In this document: piece after piece, positions 34,000 to 43,314 of the stretch
Position numbering within the stretch: position 1 is the first letter of the stretch
Layout of the letters: every line of letters starts with the position of its first letter
Source of the DNA: Gordonia sp. OPL2
Lineage (GTDB): Bacteria > Actinomycetota > Actinomycetes > Mycobacteriales > Mycobacteriaceae
DNA: 64,000 bases
Direction: 5' to 3'
NCBI RefSeq assembly: GCF_003797825.1
Contig: NZ_RKME01000008.1
Span: 62,001 to 126,000, forward strand
Notes under the pieces: model-generated
Told to the model about the DNA's origin: nothing
The model's input: the letters and a program-made list of their open reading frames with translations, nothing else
Database searches by the model: none
Program-made: the position numbers and the translations under genes

Positions 34000-35223
34000 T
34001 CAGACCTCCGCCTTCTCCGACGACTCGGCGGTCTCCGGGGAACTCTCGGCCGCGGACGCCTCCTCCTGCTGGCGCCTTAGGTTCTCCTCGATCTCGATTC
34101 CCCAGCTCTCGAGTGCCTTGGAGGTGTCGATCTCGTACTCGAAACGCTGGGTCATCTCGTCGTCGACGTCGGCCTTGTCGACATAGAACTGGTCGTACCA
34201 GCGTCGGAGCTGATAGACGGGGCCGTCCTCCTCGACGAGCAAGGGATTGTCGATCCGCGTCTTGTTCTTCCAGATCTCGACGTCCTGCAGGAAGCCGACC
34301 TCGACGCCCGCAGTGATCTTCTTCGCCATCTTGTCGGCCTGCTCGGCGGTGAGTCCGTCGGGCACCTTGGCCATCACGCCGTACATCAGCACGAACGAGT
34401 TGGAATCGATCGGGTAGTGGCAGTTGGTCAGGATCGTCTCGACCGCGTACCCGCCGTAGTACTGGACCATCGGGTTCAGCATGTAGGACGGGCCGTAGTA
34501 CGCCGCGATCGACTCGAGACGGCTGTCCCCGTAATTGGTTCCGAGGGTGACGTCGGGCCGACCGTGCGAGTTCATGTACTGCGCGGCGATCTCTCCCTCG
34601 AAGACGTTCTTGAAGTAGTCGGGCAGGGCGAAGTGCACATAGTAGAAGTGCGCCATGTCGACGACGTTGTCGATGATCTCGCGGCAGTTCGAGCCCTCGA
34701 TGACGATGCGATTCCACGTCCAGTTGGTCCACTCGTCGGAGTCGACCTCGTCGAGTTCGGGGATGATGCACTCGTCCGGCGGTGGGTTGCCCTCCGGATC
34801 GTTGTAGACGAACACCTGCCCGTTGCGGATCATCGTCGGCCACGCCCGGGTCTTGGCGAGCTTGGGGTTGCGCTTGGCGTACGGCACACCTGCGCACCGT
34901 CCGCTGCCCTTCCACATCCACCCGTGGAACGGGCAGGCCACGTTGTCGCCCTTCACGACGCCCTGGGACAGATCCCCACCCATGTGACGGCAGTACGCGT
35001 CGAGGACGTTCACCTCACCCTTCTGGTCGGCCCACACCACCAGCTTGGTGCCGAAGATGTGCACCGAGTGGGGCTTGCCGTCCCTGAACTCCTCGGCCAG
35101 TCCGAGGCAGTGCCATCCGCGCGCGAAACGCGTCGGGGGTGCCCCGGTGTCGATCTCGCGTACGTCGACGTCGTCGCCGCCAGGGGCTGCCTGGCCGGTC
35201 ATCGTCTCGGGTGTCGCTGACAT
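34000..35223 (-). CDS. kshA: 3-ketosteroid 9alpha-hydroxylase oxygenase
   Basis: Rieske non-haem iron oxygenase that hydroxylates C9 and, with KstD, opens ring B. 407 residues. Rieske ligands Cys78, His80, Cys97, His100 (YCRHMGG, CPFHGW); mononuclear iron ligands His192, His197 (DMAHFYYVH) and probably Asp314 (FLQDVEIW). A Glu/Ala/Ser-rich tail of about 25 residues follows the domain. ATG follows GGAGTGAGGG. A perfect KstR box is 64 bases upstream, and hsaA1 diverges from the same region. The Cys-motif gene follows in the same operon. Confidence 0.94.
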   Translation of the reverse strand: MSATPETMTGQAAPGGDDVDVREIDTGAPPTRFARGWHCLGLAEEFRDGKPHSVHIFGTKLVVWADQKGEVNVLDAYCRHMGGDLSQGVVKGDNVACPFHGWMWKGSGRCAGVPYAKRNPKLAKTRAWPTMIRNGQVFVYNDPEGNPPPDECIIPELDEVDSDEWTNWTWNRIVIEGSNCREIIDNVVDMAHFYYVHFALPDYFKNVFEGEIAAQYMNSHGRPDVTLGTNYGDSRLESIAAYYGPSYMLNPMVQYYGGYAVETILTNCHYPIDSNSFVLMYGVMAKVPDGLTAEQADKMAKKITAGVEVGFLQDVEIWKNKTRIDNPLLVEEDGPVYQLRRWYDQFYVDKADVDDEMTQRFEYEIDTSKALESWGIEIEENLRRQQEEASAAESSPETAESSEKAEV

Positions 35224-35286
35224 CCCTCACTCCTGTCCTCTGGCGCGTGACTCGCTCGTTCGGTGCGAATCGCCTCGATCCAATAC

Positions 35287-35300
35287 TAGAACATGTTACA
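35287..35300. promoter_or_regulatory. KstR-type operator upstream of kshA
   Basis: TAGAACATGTTACA fits TnnAACnnGTTnnA at every fixed position, in the 236-base gap between divergent kshA and hsaA. Confidence 0.8.
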
Positions 35301-35378
35301 AAAATGGGGAGCCGATCTCGGCCCCGGGTCGTGATCGGGCCAGGAAATGGGCACAAAGGCCCAGTGCTCGACATAAAT

Positions 35379-35392
35379 GAGAACGTGTTCTA
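35379..35392. promoter_or_regulatory. KstR-type operator upstream of hsaA
   Basis: GAGAACGTGTTCTA fits the KstR consensus apart from its first base, 68-81 bases before the hsaA start. Confidence 0.7.
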
Positions 35393-35459
35393 ATCTCATG
35401 AACAGACGAGAACCAGGGGCGACCGGAGGGTCGTCGAGCAACGAGTAGGAGCGGGCGAC

Positions 35460-36683
35460 ATGCCAGCACAATTCGGCGCCGGGAGCGCAGCCAGCGGGTC
35501 CGGTCACGGGCGGAGCGAAGCGGCCGAGCAGGTCCTGGAGAAGATCAGCGCCCTGCTCCCGGAACTGGAGCAACGGGCTCAGCAGACCGAGGACCTGCGT
35601 CGAATCCCGGACGAGACGATCTCCAGCCTGGAGGGTGCCGGCTTCTTCAAGCTGATGCAGCCCGAACAGTGGGGTGGCTACCAGGTCGACCCCGTCACCT
35701 TCTACGAGGCGGTCCGCCGGATCGCATCGGCGTGCGGGTCCACCGGCTGGGTGTCGGGCATCATCGGCATCCACAACTGGCACCTGGCGCTGTTCGACCA
35801 GCAGGCGCAGGAGGACGTGTGGGGGGCCGACACCAACGTCCGGATCTCGTCGTCCTACGCCCCCATGGGAATGGGTGAGGTCGTCGACGGCGGGTACAAG
35901 GTGAACGGCTCATGGGCGTGGTCGTCGGGCTGCGAGACCGCGGACTGGGTCTTCGTCGGTGGTCCGGTGATCAAGAACGGCAAGCCCGTCGACTTCGTGA
36001 GCTTCCTCATCCCGCGCAGCGACTACACGATCAAGGATGTCTGGAACGTCGTCGGTCTACGGGGCACGGGGTCCAACACGATCGAGGTGAAGGACGTCTT
36101 CGTTCCGCGTCACCGCATGCTCAGCATGCGCACGATGAGCATGGGCGAGAGCCCCGGGCTCGAACGCAACACCGCGCCGGTCTACAAGATGCCCTGGGGC
36201 ACCATCCATCCCAGCACCATCGCGTCGCCCATCGTCGGAATGGCCTACGGCGCCTACCACGCTCACGTCGAACATCAGGGCAAGCGTGTGCGCGCGGCCT
36301 ACGCAGGCGAGAAGGCCAAGGAGGATCCCTTTGCCAAGGTGCGGATCGCCGAGGCCGCCAGCGACATCGACGCGGCATGGCGGCAGCTCTCGGGCAATCT
36401 GCAGGCCGAGTACGACCTCATCCTCGCCGGCGAGGAGATCCCGATGGAACTACGTCTGGCCGCTCGCCGGGATCAGGTGCGCGCCACCGGGCGTGCGATC
36501 GCTGCCATCGACCTGCTGTTCGAGAACTCGGGTGCCCACGCACTCGAGAACGGCACGCCCATCCAGCGCTTCTGGCGTGACGCTCACGCCGGTCGCGTCC
36601 ACGCCGCCAACGATCCGGAGCGCGCCTACGTCGCCTTCGGCAACGGTGAGTTCGGGATTCCCATTGGCGACACCATGGTCTGA
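35460..36683 (+). CDS. hsaA: 3-HSA hydroxylase, oxygenase component
   Basis: Flavin-dependent monooxygenase turning 3-HSA into the catechol 3,4-DHSA with reduced flavin from HsaB. 407 residues, acyl-CoA-dehydrogenase fold: KLMQPEQWGGYQVDP, GSTGWVSGIIGIHNWHLALF, GSWAWSSGCETADW, VVGLRGTGSNTIEV and a C-terminal RFWRDAHAGRVHA. About 25 residues longer at the N-terminus than the copy at 24400. ATG is preceded by AGGAGCGGG. First gene of a KstR-type operon with hsaC and hsaB; hsaD, usually between them, is absent. Confidence 0.94.
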   Translation: MPAQFGAGSAASGSGHGRSEAAEQVLEKISALLPELEQRAQQTEDLRRIPDETISSLEGAGFFKLMQPEQWGGYQVDPVTFYEAVRRIASACGSTGWVSGIIGIHNWHLALFDQQAQEDVWGADTNVRISSSYAPMGMGEVVDGGYKVNGSWAWSSGCETADWVFVGGPVIKNGKPVDFVSFLIPRSDYTIKDVWNVVGLRGTGSNTIEVKDVFVPRHRMLSMRTMSMGESPGLERNTAPVYKMPWGTIHPSTIASPIVGMAYGAYHAHVEHQGKRVRAAYAGEKAKEDPFAKVRIAEAASDIDAAWRQLSGNLQAEYDLILAGEEIPMELRLAARRDQVRATGRAIAAIDLLFENSGAHALENGTPIQRFWRDAHAGRVHAANDPERAYVAFGNGEFGIPIGDTMV

Positions 36684-36711
36684 GTTCTCATGTCATCGTC
36701 GAACGTTCGGT

Positions 36712-37783
<1,072 letters not shown>

Positions 37784-37784
37784 C

Positions 37785-38372
37785 ATGTCGAGCCCCGACA
37801 TGACGCGCACTCCCTACGGCTCCGCGGAGTTCGACTCGCGGCAGTTCCGCACGGCGATGGGCCAATTCTGCACGGGCGTCACCGTGATCACCACCATCGA
37901 TCCGGGCGGCGCGCCGGTCGGCTTCGCGTGTCAGTCCTTCGCCGCCCTGTCGCTCGATCCGCCGCTGGTGTTGTTCTGCCCCAAGAAGACCTCGCGCAGC
38001 TGGCCGGTGATCGAGGCGGCCGGCAAGTTCTGCGTCAACGTCCTCTCGAACCGGCAGCAGGACGTCAGTGCGGCGTTCGGCGCGCCGGGCGACGACAAGT
38101 TCCGCAACGTCACCTGGGATCCGTCTCCGGCCGGACTGCCCGTCATCCGGCACGCGCTCACCTGGGTGGAATGCGACGTGGACCAGGTCACCGACGGCGG
38201 CGATCATCACATCGTCATCGGTCGGGCGCTCACGTTGGGGGAAGTCTTGCAGGACAAGCCGTTGCTGTTCTACCGCGGCGGCTATCTGTCCACCGAACAC
38301 CCGCGGGTGACTCCCGCACAGGCCGAACTGGAGAACTTCCTCACCTGGACCGGAGGCGATACCTGGCTATGA
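37785..38372 (+). CDS. hsaB: Flavin reductase of the HsaAB monooxygenase
   Basis: 195 residues; NADH:FMN reductase serving HsaA. FCTGVTVITTIDPGGAPVGFAC, LSLDPPLVLFCPKKTS, KFCVNVLSNRQ and GDHHIVIGRALTL are HsaB features. ATG 37785 starts two bases after the hsaC stop; ATG 37800 is an alternative. It ends in an ATGA overlap with the next gene. Longer C-terminus (ENFLTWTGGDTW) than the paralogue at 20085. Confidence 0.92.
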   Translation: MSSPDMTRTPYGSAEFDSRQFRTAMGQFCTGVTVITTIDPGGAPVGFACQSFAALSLDPPLVLFCPKKTSRSWPVIEAAGKFCVNVLSNRQQDVSAAFGAPGDDKFRNVTWDPSPAGLPVIRHALTWVECDVDQVTDGGDHHIVIGRALTLGEVLQDKPLLFYRGGYLSTEHPRVTPAQAELENFLTWTGGDTWL

Positions 38373-39586
38373 GCACCGAGGCGCAGACGACGACCGGAAC
38401 CGCCGTCGAACGACCCGTGGACGTCACCCGACCGCTGACCGAGGCGATCGCGGAATCCGAGAAGCTCATCGCGTCAGCGGAATTCGTCGAGAGCCAGCAG
38501 GATCTCGCAGAGGGCTACGACTACTTGGCCGGCAGCATCGCCGCCATCGTCCAACTCGTGCGGTCTCGGCAGAAGAGCCACCCCAACTTCATCACGTCGA
38601 CCGGACCGACGACGAAGATGGGGTTGGACAACCCCGACACCCTCTACTACCACGCCGATGTGGAGCCCGGTGGTACGTATCTGGTTCGTGGACATCGGGG
38701 TACCACGGCGGATCTGAGCTTTCAGGTGCTCAGTGGCGATTACACCCCGGACGCGGTACCGGGCGGAGACGAGGCGTTCGATGACCGCCGCATCCCCATC
38801 GATGCCGACGGCGACTTCGCCATCACCTTCGGCCCGCCGATGGATGCCAAGCGGGACGACTATTTCGTCCTGCCCGACAACGCGTCGATGCTGGCCGTCC
38901 GCGAGGTCTACGCCGACTGGACCCAGACCAAGGGCACGATCTCGATCGAGCGTGTCGACACCGTCGGGACACCGCCGCAGGAGCCGGATCTGGCGCGGGT
39001 GACCCGCCGCTACGCGACCGCCGGCAAGATGCTGACCTCCCGGATCAACACCTGGTTCAACTTCCCCAAGTGGTTCTATCTCGACGAGCCGGTCAACACC
39101 TTCACCGCCCCACGACTGACGCCGGGCGGTCTGGCCACACAGTACTCGTCGGTCGGACACTTCCGGCTGGCCGACAACGAGGCCATGGTGATCACGGTGC
39201 CGCGGTCGGACGCTCCCTATCAGGGCTTCCAACTCGGCAGCATGTGGTACATCTCGCTGGACTACGTCAATCACCAGACGAGTCTGAACTCCGCTCAGGC
39301 GCAGGTCGATCCGGACGGGATGATCCGGATGGTGGTGTCGCGGCGAGATCCCGGGGTCGCCAACTGGATCGAGACCACCGGCCGCGTCACCGGGATCATG
39401 CAGTTCCGATGGCAGCGTGTCGACCATCCGATTCCGCCGGAGGGCGGACCGAGTGCCCAGGTGATCGACATCGACGACGTCGAGGCCCACCTGCCGTACT
39501 TCGCACACAACACCATCGGCCCGGCAGGGTGGGCCGACCGTATCGCCGCGCGGCAGCGCGCCTTCGCCGAGAGGATGCTGGGATGA
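38369..39586 (+). CDS. DUF1214-type conserved protein of the steroid regulon
   Basis: 405 residues, no signal or membrane span. The C-terminal part (NTFTAPRLTPGG, NHQTSLNSAQAQVDPDG, VVSRRDPGVANW, GIMQFRWQRV) looks like DUF1214. Function unknown. Starts and ends in ATGA overlaps with hsaB and the SDR, so it belongs to the hsaA operon. M. tuberculosis has a similar trio (Rv3531c-Rv3530c-Rv3529c) near kshA, from memory, suggesting an old link to steroid breakdown. Confidence 0.8.
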   Translation: MSTEAQTTTGTAVERPVDVTRPLTEAIAESEKLIASAEFVESQQDLAEGYDYLAGSIAAIVQLVRSRQKSHPNFITSTGPTTKMGLDNPDTLYYHADVEPGGTYLVRGHRGTTADLSFQVLSGDYTPDAVPGGDEAFDDRRIPIDADGDFAITFGPPMDAKRDDYFVLPDNASMLAVREVYADWTQTKGTISIERVDTVGTPPQEPDLARVTRRYATAGKMLTSRINTWFNFPKWFYLDEPVNTFTAPRLTPGGLATQYSSVGHFRLADNEAMVITVPRSDAPYQGFQLGSMWYISLDYVNHQTSLNSAQAQVDPDGMIRMVVSRRDPGVANWIETTGRVTGIMQFRWQRVDHPIPPEGGPSAQVIDIDDVEAHLPYFAHNTIGPAGWADRIAARQRAFAERMLG

Positions 39587-40395
39587 CGGCCGACAGCAGT
39601 GGGGACGCCGCGACGGGTGGCCTGCTCGCCGACAAGGTGGTGGTGGTCTCCGGTGTGGGGCCGGGACTGGGCCGGTCGATCTGTCTGCGGGCCGCGGCGG
39701 CGGGGGCGAAGGTCGTGCTCGCGGCCCGGACGGAGTCGCGACTGAAGGAGGTGGCCGCGGAGATCGATCTGGCCGGCGGGACCTCGTTCGTGGTGCCGAC
39801 CGACATCACCGACGACACCGCAGTCGACGGACTCGTCGCCGCGACCACCGATCAGTTCGGCCGAGTCGACGTCGTCGTCAACAATGCCTTCGCGCTGCCG
39901 TCGATGAAACCGTTGGCCCGCACCGATTTCGACCACATCGCCGCCAGCCTGGATCTCACCGTGCTGGGCACCCTGCGTGTGATCAAGGCCTTCACCGAGT
40001 CCCTCGCGACCACGAAGGGTGCCATCGTCAACATCAACTCGATGGTGATCCGGCATTCCGAGCCGCGCTATGGCAGTTACAAACTCGCGAAGTCCGCGAT
40101 GCTGGCGATGTCGCAGACCCTGGCCACCGAGCTGGGCGACAAGGGGATCCGTCTCAACACGGTGGCGCCCGGCTACATCTGGGACGACCAGCTCAAGTGG
40201 TACTTCGGTGAGGTGGCGAAGAAATACGGGATCACCCCCGAGCAGGTCTATGAACAGACGGCGAGCAAGTCGGATCTCAAGCGGCTGCCGGAGCCCGACG
40301 AGATCGCGGAGGCCGTGGTGTTCCTGGCCTCGCCGATGGCCAGTGCGATCACCGGCCACACGCTGGACGTGAATTGCGGTGAGTACCATGACTAG
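39583..40395 (+). CDS. SDR oxidoreductase of the steroid operon
   Basis: 270 residues. SGVGPGLGRSICLRAAAAGA is the cofactor loop, NNAFALPS replaces the usual NNAG, the catalytic Ser is in NINSMVIRHSEP and Tyr/Lys in GSYKLAKSAM. The C-terminal half has an unusual stretch WDDQLKWYFGEVAKKYG before TGHTLDVNCGEYHD. Overlaps the DUF1214 gene by four bases and the sulfotransferase gene by eight, so clearly co-translated. Substrate not evident; Rv3530c-like in position. Confidence 0.85.
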   Translation: MTADSSGDAATGGLLADKVVVVSGVGPGLGRSICLRAAAAGAKVVLAARTESRLKEVAAEIDLAGGTSFVVPTDITDDTAVDGLVAATTDQFGRVDVVVNNAFALPSMKPLARTDFDHIAASLDLTVLGTLRVIKAFTESLATTKGAIVNINSMVIRHSEPRYGSYKLAKSAMLAMSQTLATELGDKGIRLNTVAPGYIWDDQLKWYFGEVAKKYGITPEQVYEQTASKSDLKRLPEPDEIAEAVVFLASPMASAITGHTLDVNCGEYHD

Positions 40396-41545
40396 TCCGA
40401 CAGCGAGCGGGCCGCGTACCAACGTGGGCACGGTCGACGATCTGCACGAGGCGGCTACCCGCGCAACGGGTCTCGACGACTTCGGTGACCGTGGCGACTA
40501 CATCGAGGCGCTCGAGGTGCTGTTGGAGTCGTATGCGCGCGACGCCGACCTCACCGAATTGGGCAGCAAGATGTTCCGGTTCTTCCTCAAGGGCGCGCTG
40601 ATCGCCCGCCTGCTGTCGGAGGCGTCGTGGAAAAACAATCCCGACTACGCCGACGTGCCGATCACGCGACCGATCTTCGTGACGGGGCTGCCGCGTACCG
40701 GGACGACCGCGCTGCACCGTCTGCTCACCGCCGACCCGTCCCATCAGGGTCTCGAGATGTGGCTGGCGGAGTTCCCCCAACCGCGGCCTCCACGCGAGAC
40801 GTGGGCGTCGAATCCCGTGTTCGAGCAGATCAATGCCGGACTCGAGAAGCACCACGTCGACAATCCGGAGTTCATGGGTCTGCACTACATGGATGCCGCC
40901 GAGGTCGAGGAATGCTGGCAGTTGTTGCGGCAGAACGTCATGTCGATCTCGTACGAGTCGCTGGCCTTTCTGCCCACCTACTCGCGGTGGCTGGCCGGGC
41001 AGGATTGGACGCCGACGTATCGACGGCATCGACGGAACCTGCAGATGATCGGACTCAACGATCCGGAGAAGCGTTGGGTCCTCAAGAACCCGAGTCACAT
41101 GTTCGCCCTCGACGCGTTGATGGAGGCCTATCCGGATGCGTTGGTGATCCAGACACATCGGCCGCCGGAGACGATCATCGCGTCGATGTGCAGCCTCGCC
41201 GAGAACGCGACACCGGGATGGTCGACGACCTTCGTCGGCGAGACCATCGGGGCGGCGCAGCTGGAGCTCTGGTCACGCGGACTGCGCGAGTTCGAGTCGG
41301 CACGGACGAAATACGACCCGGCTCAGTTCGTCGACGTCGACTTCGGAGATCTGCGGAGCGATCCGTTCGGGACCGTGGAGCGGGTGTATGAGGCGCTCGG
41401 TGCCGAGGTGTCCGACGACGCTCGCGCCGCCATGGTGGCACTCGACGATGACAGCAAGTCGGGAGACCGCAAGCCGCAACACCGGTACAGCCTCGCCGAC
41501 TACGGACTGACCGAGGCCGCCGTCGCGGACGCGTTCGCCCGCTGA
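40388..41545 (+). CDS. Sulfotransferase-family protein
   Basis: 385 residues with the PAPS 5'-phosphosulfate loop FVTGLPRTGTTALHRLL (about residues 98-115) and a later RWVLKNPSHMFALDAL, then THRPPETIIAS holding the 3'-phosphate contact. This is the Sulfotransfer_3 family, transferring sulfate to an alcohol or phenol. ATG 40388 overlaps the SDR stop by eight bases; GTG three codons earlier is also open. As last gene of the hsaA operon it may act on a steroid or on a lipid; no proof in sequence. Confidence 0.85.
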   Translation: MTSPTASGPRTNVGTVDDLHEAATRATGLDDFGDRGDYIEALEVLLESYARDADLTELGSKMFRFFLKGALIARLLSEASWKNNPDYADVPITRPIFVTGLPRTGTTALHRLLTADPSHQGLEMWLAEFPQPRPPRETWASNPVFEQINAGLEKHHVDNPEFMGLHYMDAAEVEECWQLLRQNVMSISYESLAFLPTYSRWLAGQDWTPTYRRHRRNLQMIGLNDPEKRWVLKNPSHMFALDALMEAYPDALVIQTHRPPETIIASMCSLAENATPGWSTTFVGETIGAAQLELWSRGLREFESARTKYDPAQFVDVDFGDLRSDPFGTVERVYEALGAEVSDDARAAMVALDDDSKSGDRKPQHRYSLADYGLTEAAVADAFAR

Positions 41546-41611
41546 GCTGCTCGGTCGCACCTCTTCTGCCGCAGCGCAGCGGCCCGCCGCCGGCGGCAGT
41601 ACTGTCCCACC

Positions 41612-42223
41612 ATGGCGGGTGAACGTCAGACCGAAGAGGGATTCCGGCGACTGATCGCATTCTCGGATGCGGTGGTCGCCATCGCGTTGACGCTGCTGGT
41701 GCTGCCGCTGGCCGACATCCCGGAGCAGGTCCGCGAGGACACGTCGGTGAGCGATGTGTTCTCCGGCCACTTGCAGGCGATCGTCAGTTTCCTGATCAGC
41801 TTCGTGGTGATCTGGGTGCTGTGGCGTCATCACCACCGGACCATGGAACACTTCCGTGCCTACGACCACACGCTGTTCGAACTGCACTTCGTGTGGCTGT
41901 TGACGATCGTCGTGTTGCCGTTCGTGACGGCACTGATGGACAAACGTGCCATCGCCTATTCGAACGTGCTGTACATCGGGGTGTTGGCGATCTCGATCCT
42001 CGCATTGCTCGCAATGGTGGCGTGGGGTCGACGACATCCTGAGCTCGTGGTGTCCGACGATGCCACCGACAGTTTCCTGCGGTCGTCGTCGGGTGCAGTG
42101 ACGTTCGCGCTGCTCGTGGTGGCGCTCGTGATCGCGGCGATCTTCCCGACATCGGGTGTGTGGCCGCTGCTCCTGCTTCTGTTGTCGGGTCCGATCGACG
42201 GCGCGCTGCGGCGAGTGCGCTAG
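41612..42223 (+). CDS. TMEM175-family potassium channel-like protein
   Basis: 203 residues, with six hydrophobic helices predicted. The family filter motif appears in RLIAFSDAVVAIALTLLVLPL (FSD in the first helix). Bacterial members are small potassium-selective channels. The loop VIWVLWRHHHRTMEHFR follows the pattern of this DUF1211 group. ATG 41612 has no strong ribosome site. Its stop abuts the stop of the convergent LacI gene. Confidence 0.85.
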   Translation: MAGERQTEEGFRRLIAFSDAVVAIALTLLVLPLADIPEQVREDTSVSDVFSGHLQAIVSFLISFVVIWVLWRHHHRTMEHFRAYDHTLFELHFVWLLTIVVLPFVTALMDKRAIAYSNVLYIGVLAISILALLAMVAWGRRHPELVVSDDATDSFLRSSSGAVTFALLVVALVIAAIFPTSGVWPLLLLLLSGPIDGALRRVR

Positions 42224-43237
42224 CTAGCCGCCGGTCGATGCGCGAGCGACGAGTTCGGGCTGGAAGACCGGATTCGACGGCATGTGCCGCCGGGGGTCGT
42301 CATCGGCGGCGGCGATCAGGAGATCCACGGCGGTGGCACCGATCCGGGCGGTGGGCTGGCGAATCGAGGACAGCGGAACGACCGCCGATCGGGCGAAGTC
42401 GATGTCGTCGTAACCGATCAGGGCGATGTCGTCGGGTACCCGCACCGGGCCGCCGAGCATCGTGAACGCCTGCAGGACACCGATGGCCAGAAGATCGTTG
42501 GCGCAGAACACGGCGTCGGGCCGGTCGTGCGGCCCCCGACGGATCAGCGCGGCACCGATCTCACGTCCGGCCAGCACACTCAGCGAGGCCGTCTCGACGA
42601 CCTCGAGCGTCGCCCCGTCGACATCGGCGACGGCGTCGGCCGCCCCGCGCCGACGATCGGCGACCTGCCGCAGACCCGCAGGCCCGCCGACGAAGGCGAT
42701 GCGGCGACGTCCGGTGGCGCACAGGTGGGACACGGCGAGGCGCCCGCCGGCGATGTCGTCGACGGCGACGGAGTCGAACGGGGACCCGCCGGCATCGCGG
42801 TCGACGAGGATGACCGGGGTGCCGCGACGGCGGAGCGCATCGAGGCGGTCGAGGTCGTCACCGATGGGGGAGACGAGCAGCCCGAAGACTCGTTGCTCGT
42901 CGAAGGCATCGATGTAGGCCTGCTCGCGGGACACGTCGTCGTCGGACGTACCGAGCAGAACGGTCAGGTCGTGATCGCCGGCCCGACGCTCGGCGGCGCG
43001 CGCGATGTCGGTGAAGAACGGGTTGCCGACGTCGAGCACCACGAGTCCGACGCACCGCGACCGCCCGGCCCGCAGCTGGCGGGCGGCGTCGTTACGGACG
43101 AACCCCAGACGGTCGATCGCCGCCTGGACACGCGCCACCGTTGCCGGTGCGACCTTGTCGGGGGAGTTGAGCACGTTGGACACCGTGCCGACGGACACCG
43201 ACGCCGCGGCGGCGACGTCACGCATGCTCACTCCCAT
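42224..43237 (-). CDS. LacI family transcriptional regulator
   Basis: 337 residues. HTH at residues 4-25 (MRDVAAAASVSVGTVSNVLN) and hinge NDAARQLRAGRSR, then a periplasmic-binding-type sugar domain (LVVLDVGNPFFTDI, FCANDLLAIGVLQAF, IGYDDIDFA). Possible regulator of the rhamnose operon, whose promoters carry LacI-type sites at 50911 and 52851, though it lies 1.6 kb beyond the operon's end and diverges from an MFS gene with no such site. Control of that MFS gene is the other option. Confidence 0.88.
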   Translation of the reverse strand: MGVSMRDVAAAASVSVGTVSNVLNSPDKVAPATVARVQAAIDRLGFVRNDAARQLRAGRSRCVGLVVLDVGNPFFTDIARAAERRAGDHDLTVLLGTSDDDVSREQAYIDAFDEQRVFGLLVSPIGDDLDRLDALRRRGTPVILVDRDAGGSPFDSVAVDDIAGGRLAVSHLCATGRRRIAFVGGPAGLRQVADRRRGAADAVADVDGATLEVVETASLSVLAGREIGAALIRRGPHDRPDAVFCANDLLAIGVLQAFTMLGGPVRVPDDIALIGYDDIDFARSAVVPLSSIRQPTARIGATAVDLLIAAADDDPRRHMPSNPVFQPELVARASTGG

Positions 43238-43314
43238 GCGTTCATTGCACCAGATCGGGTGCTGTCGAGCGGGCCGCCCGACACGCTGCCGGATGGTTCA
43301 CTACAAGGATGTCG

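Noticed and set aside
42224-43237. Naming the LacI protein RhaR.
   Set aside because: Its own promoter lacks the rhamnose-type operator and an MFS gene lies between it and the operon, so the name would be unsupported.
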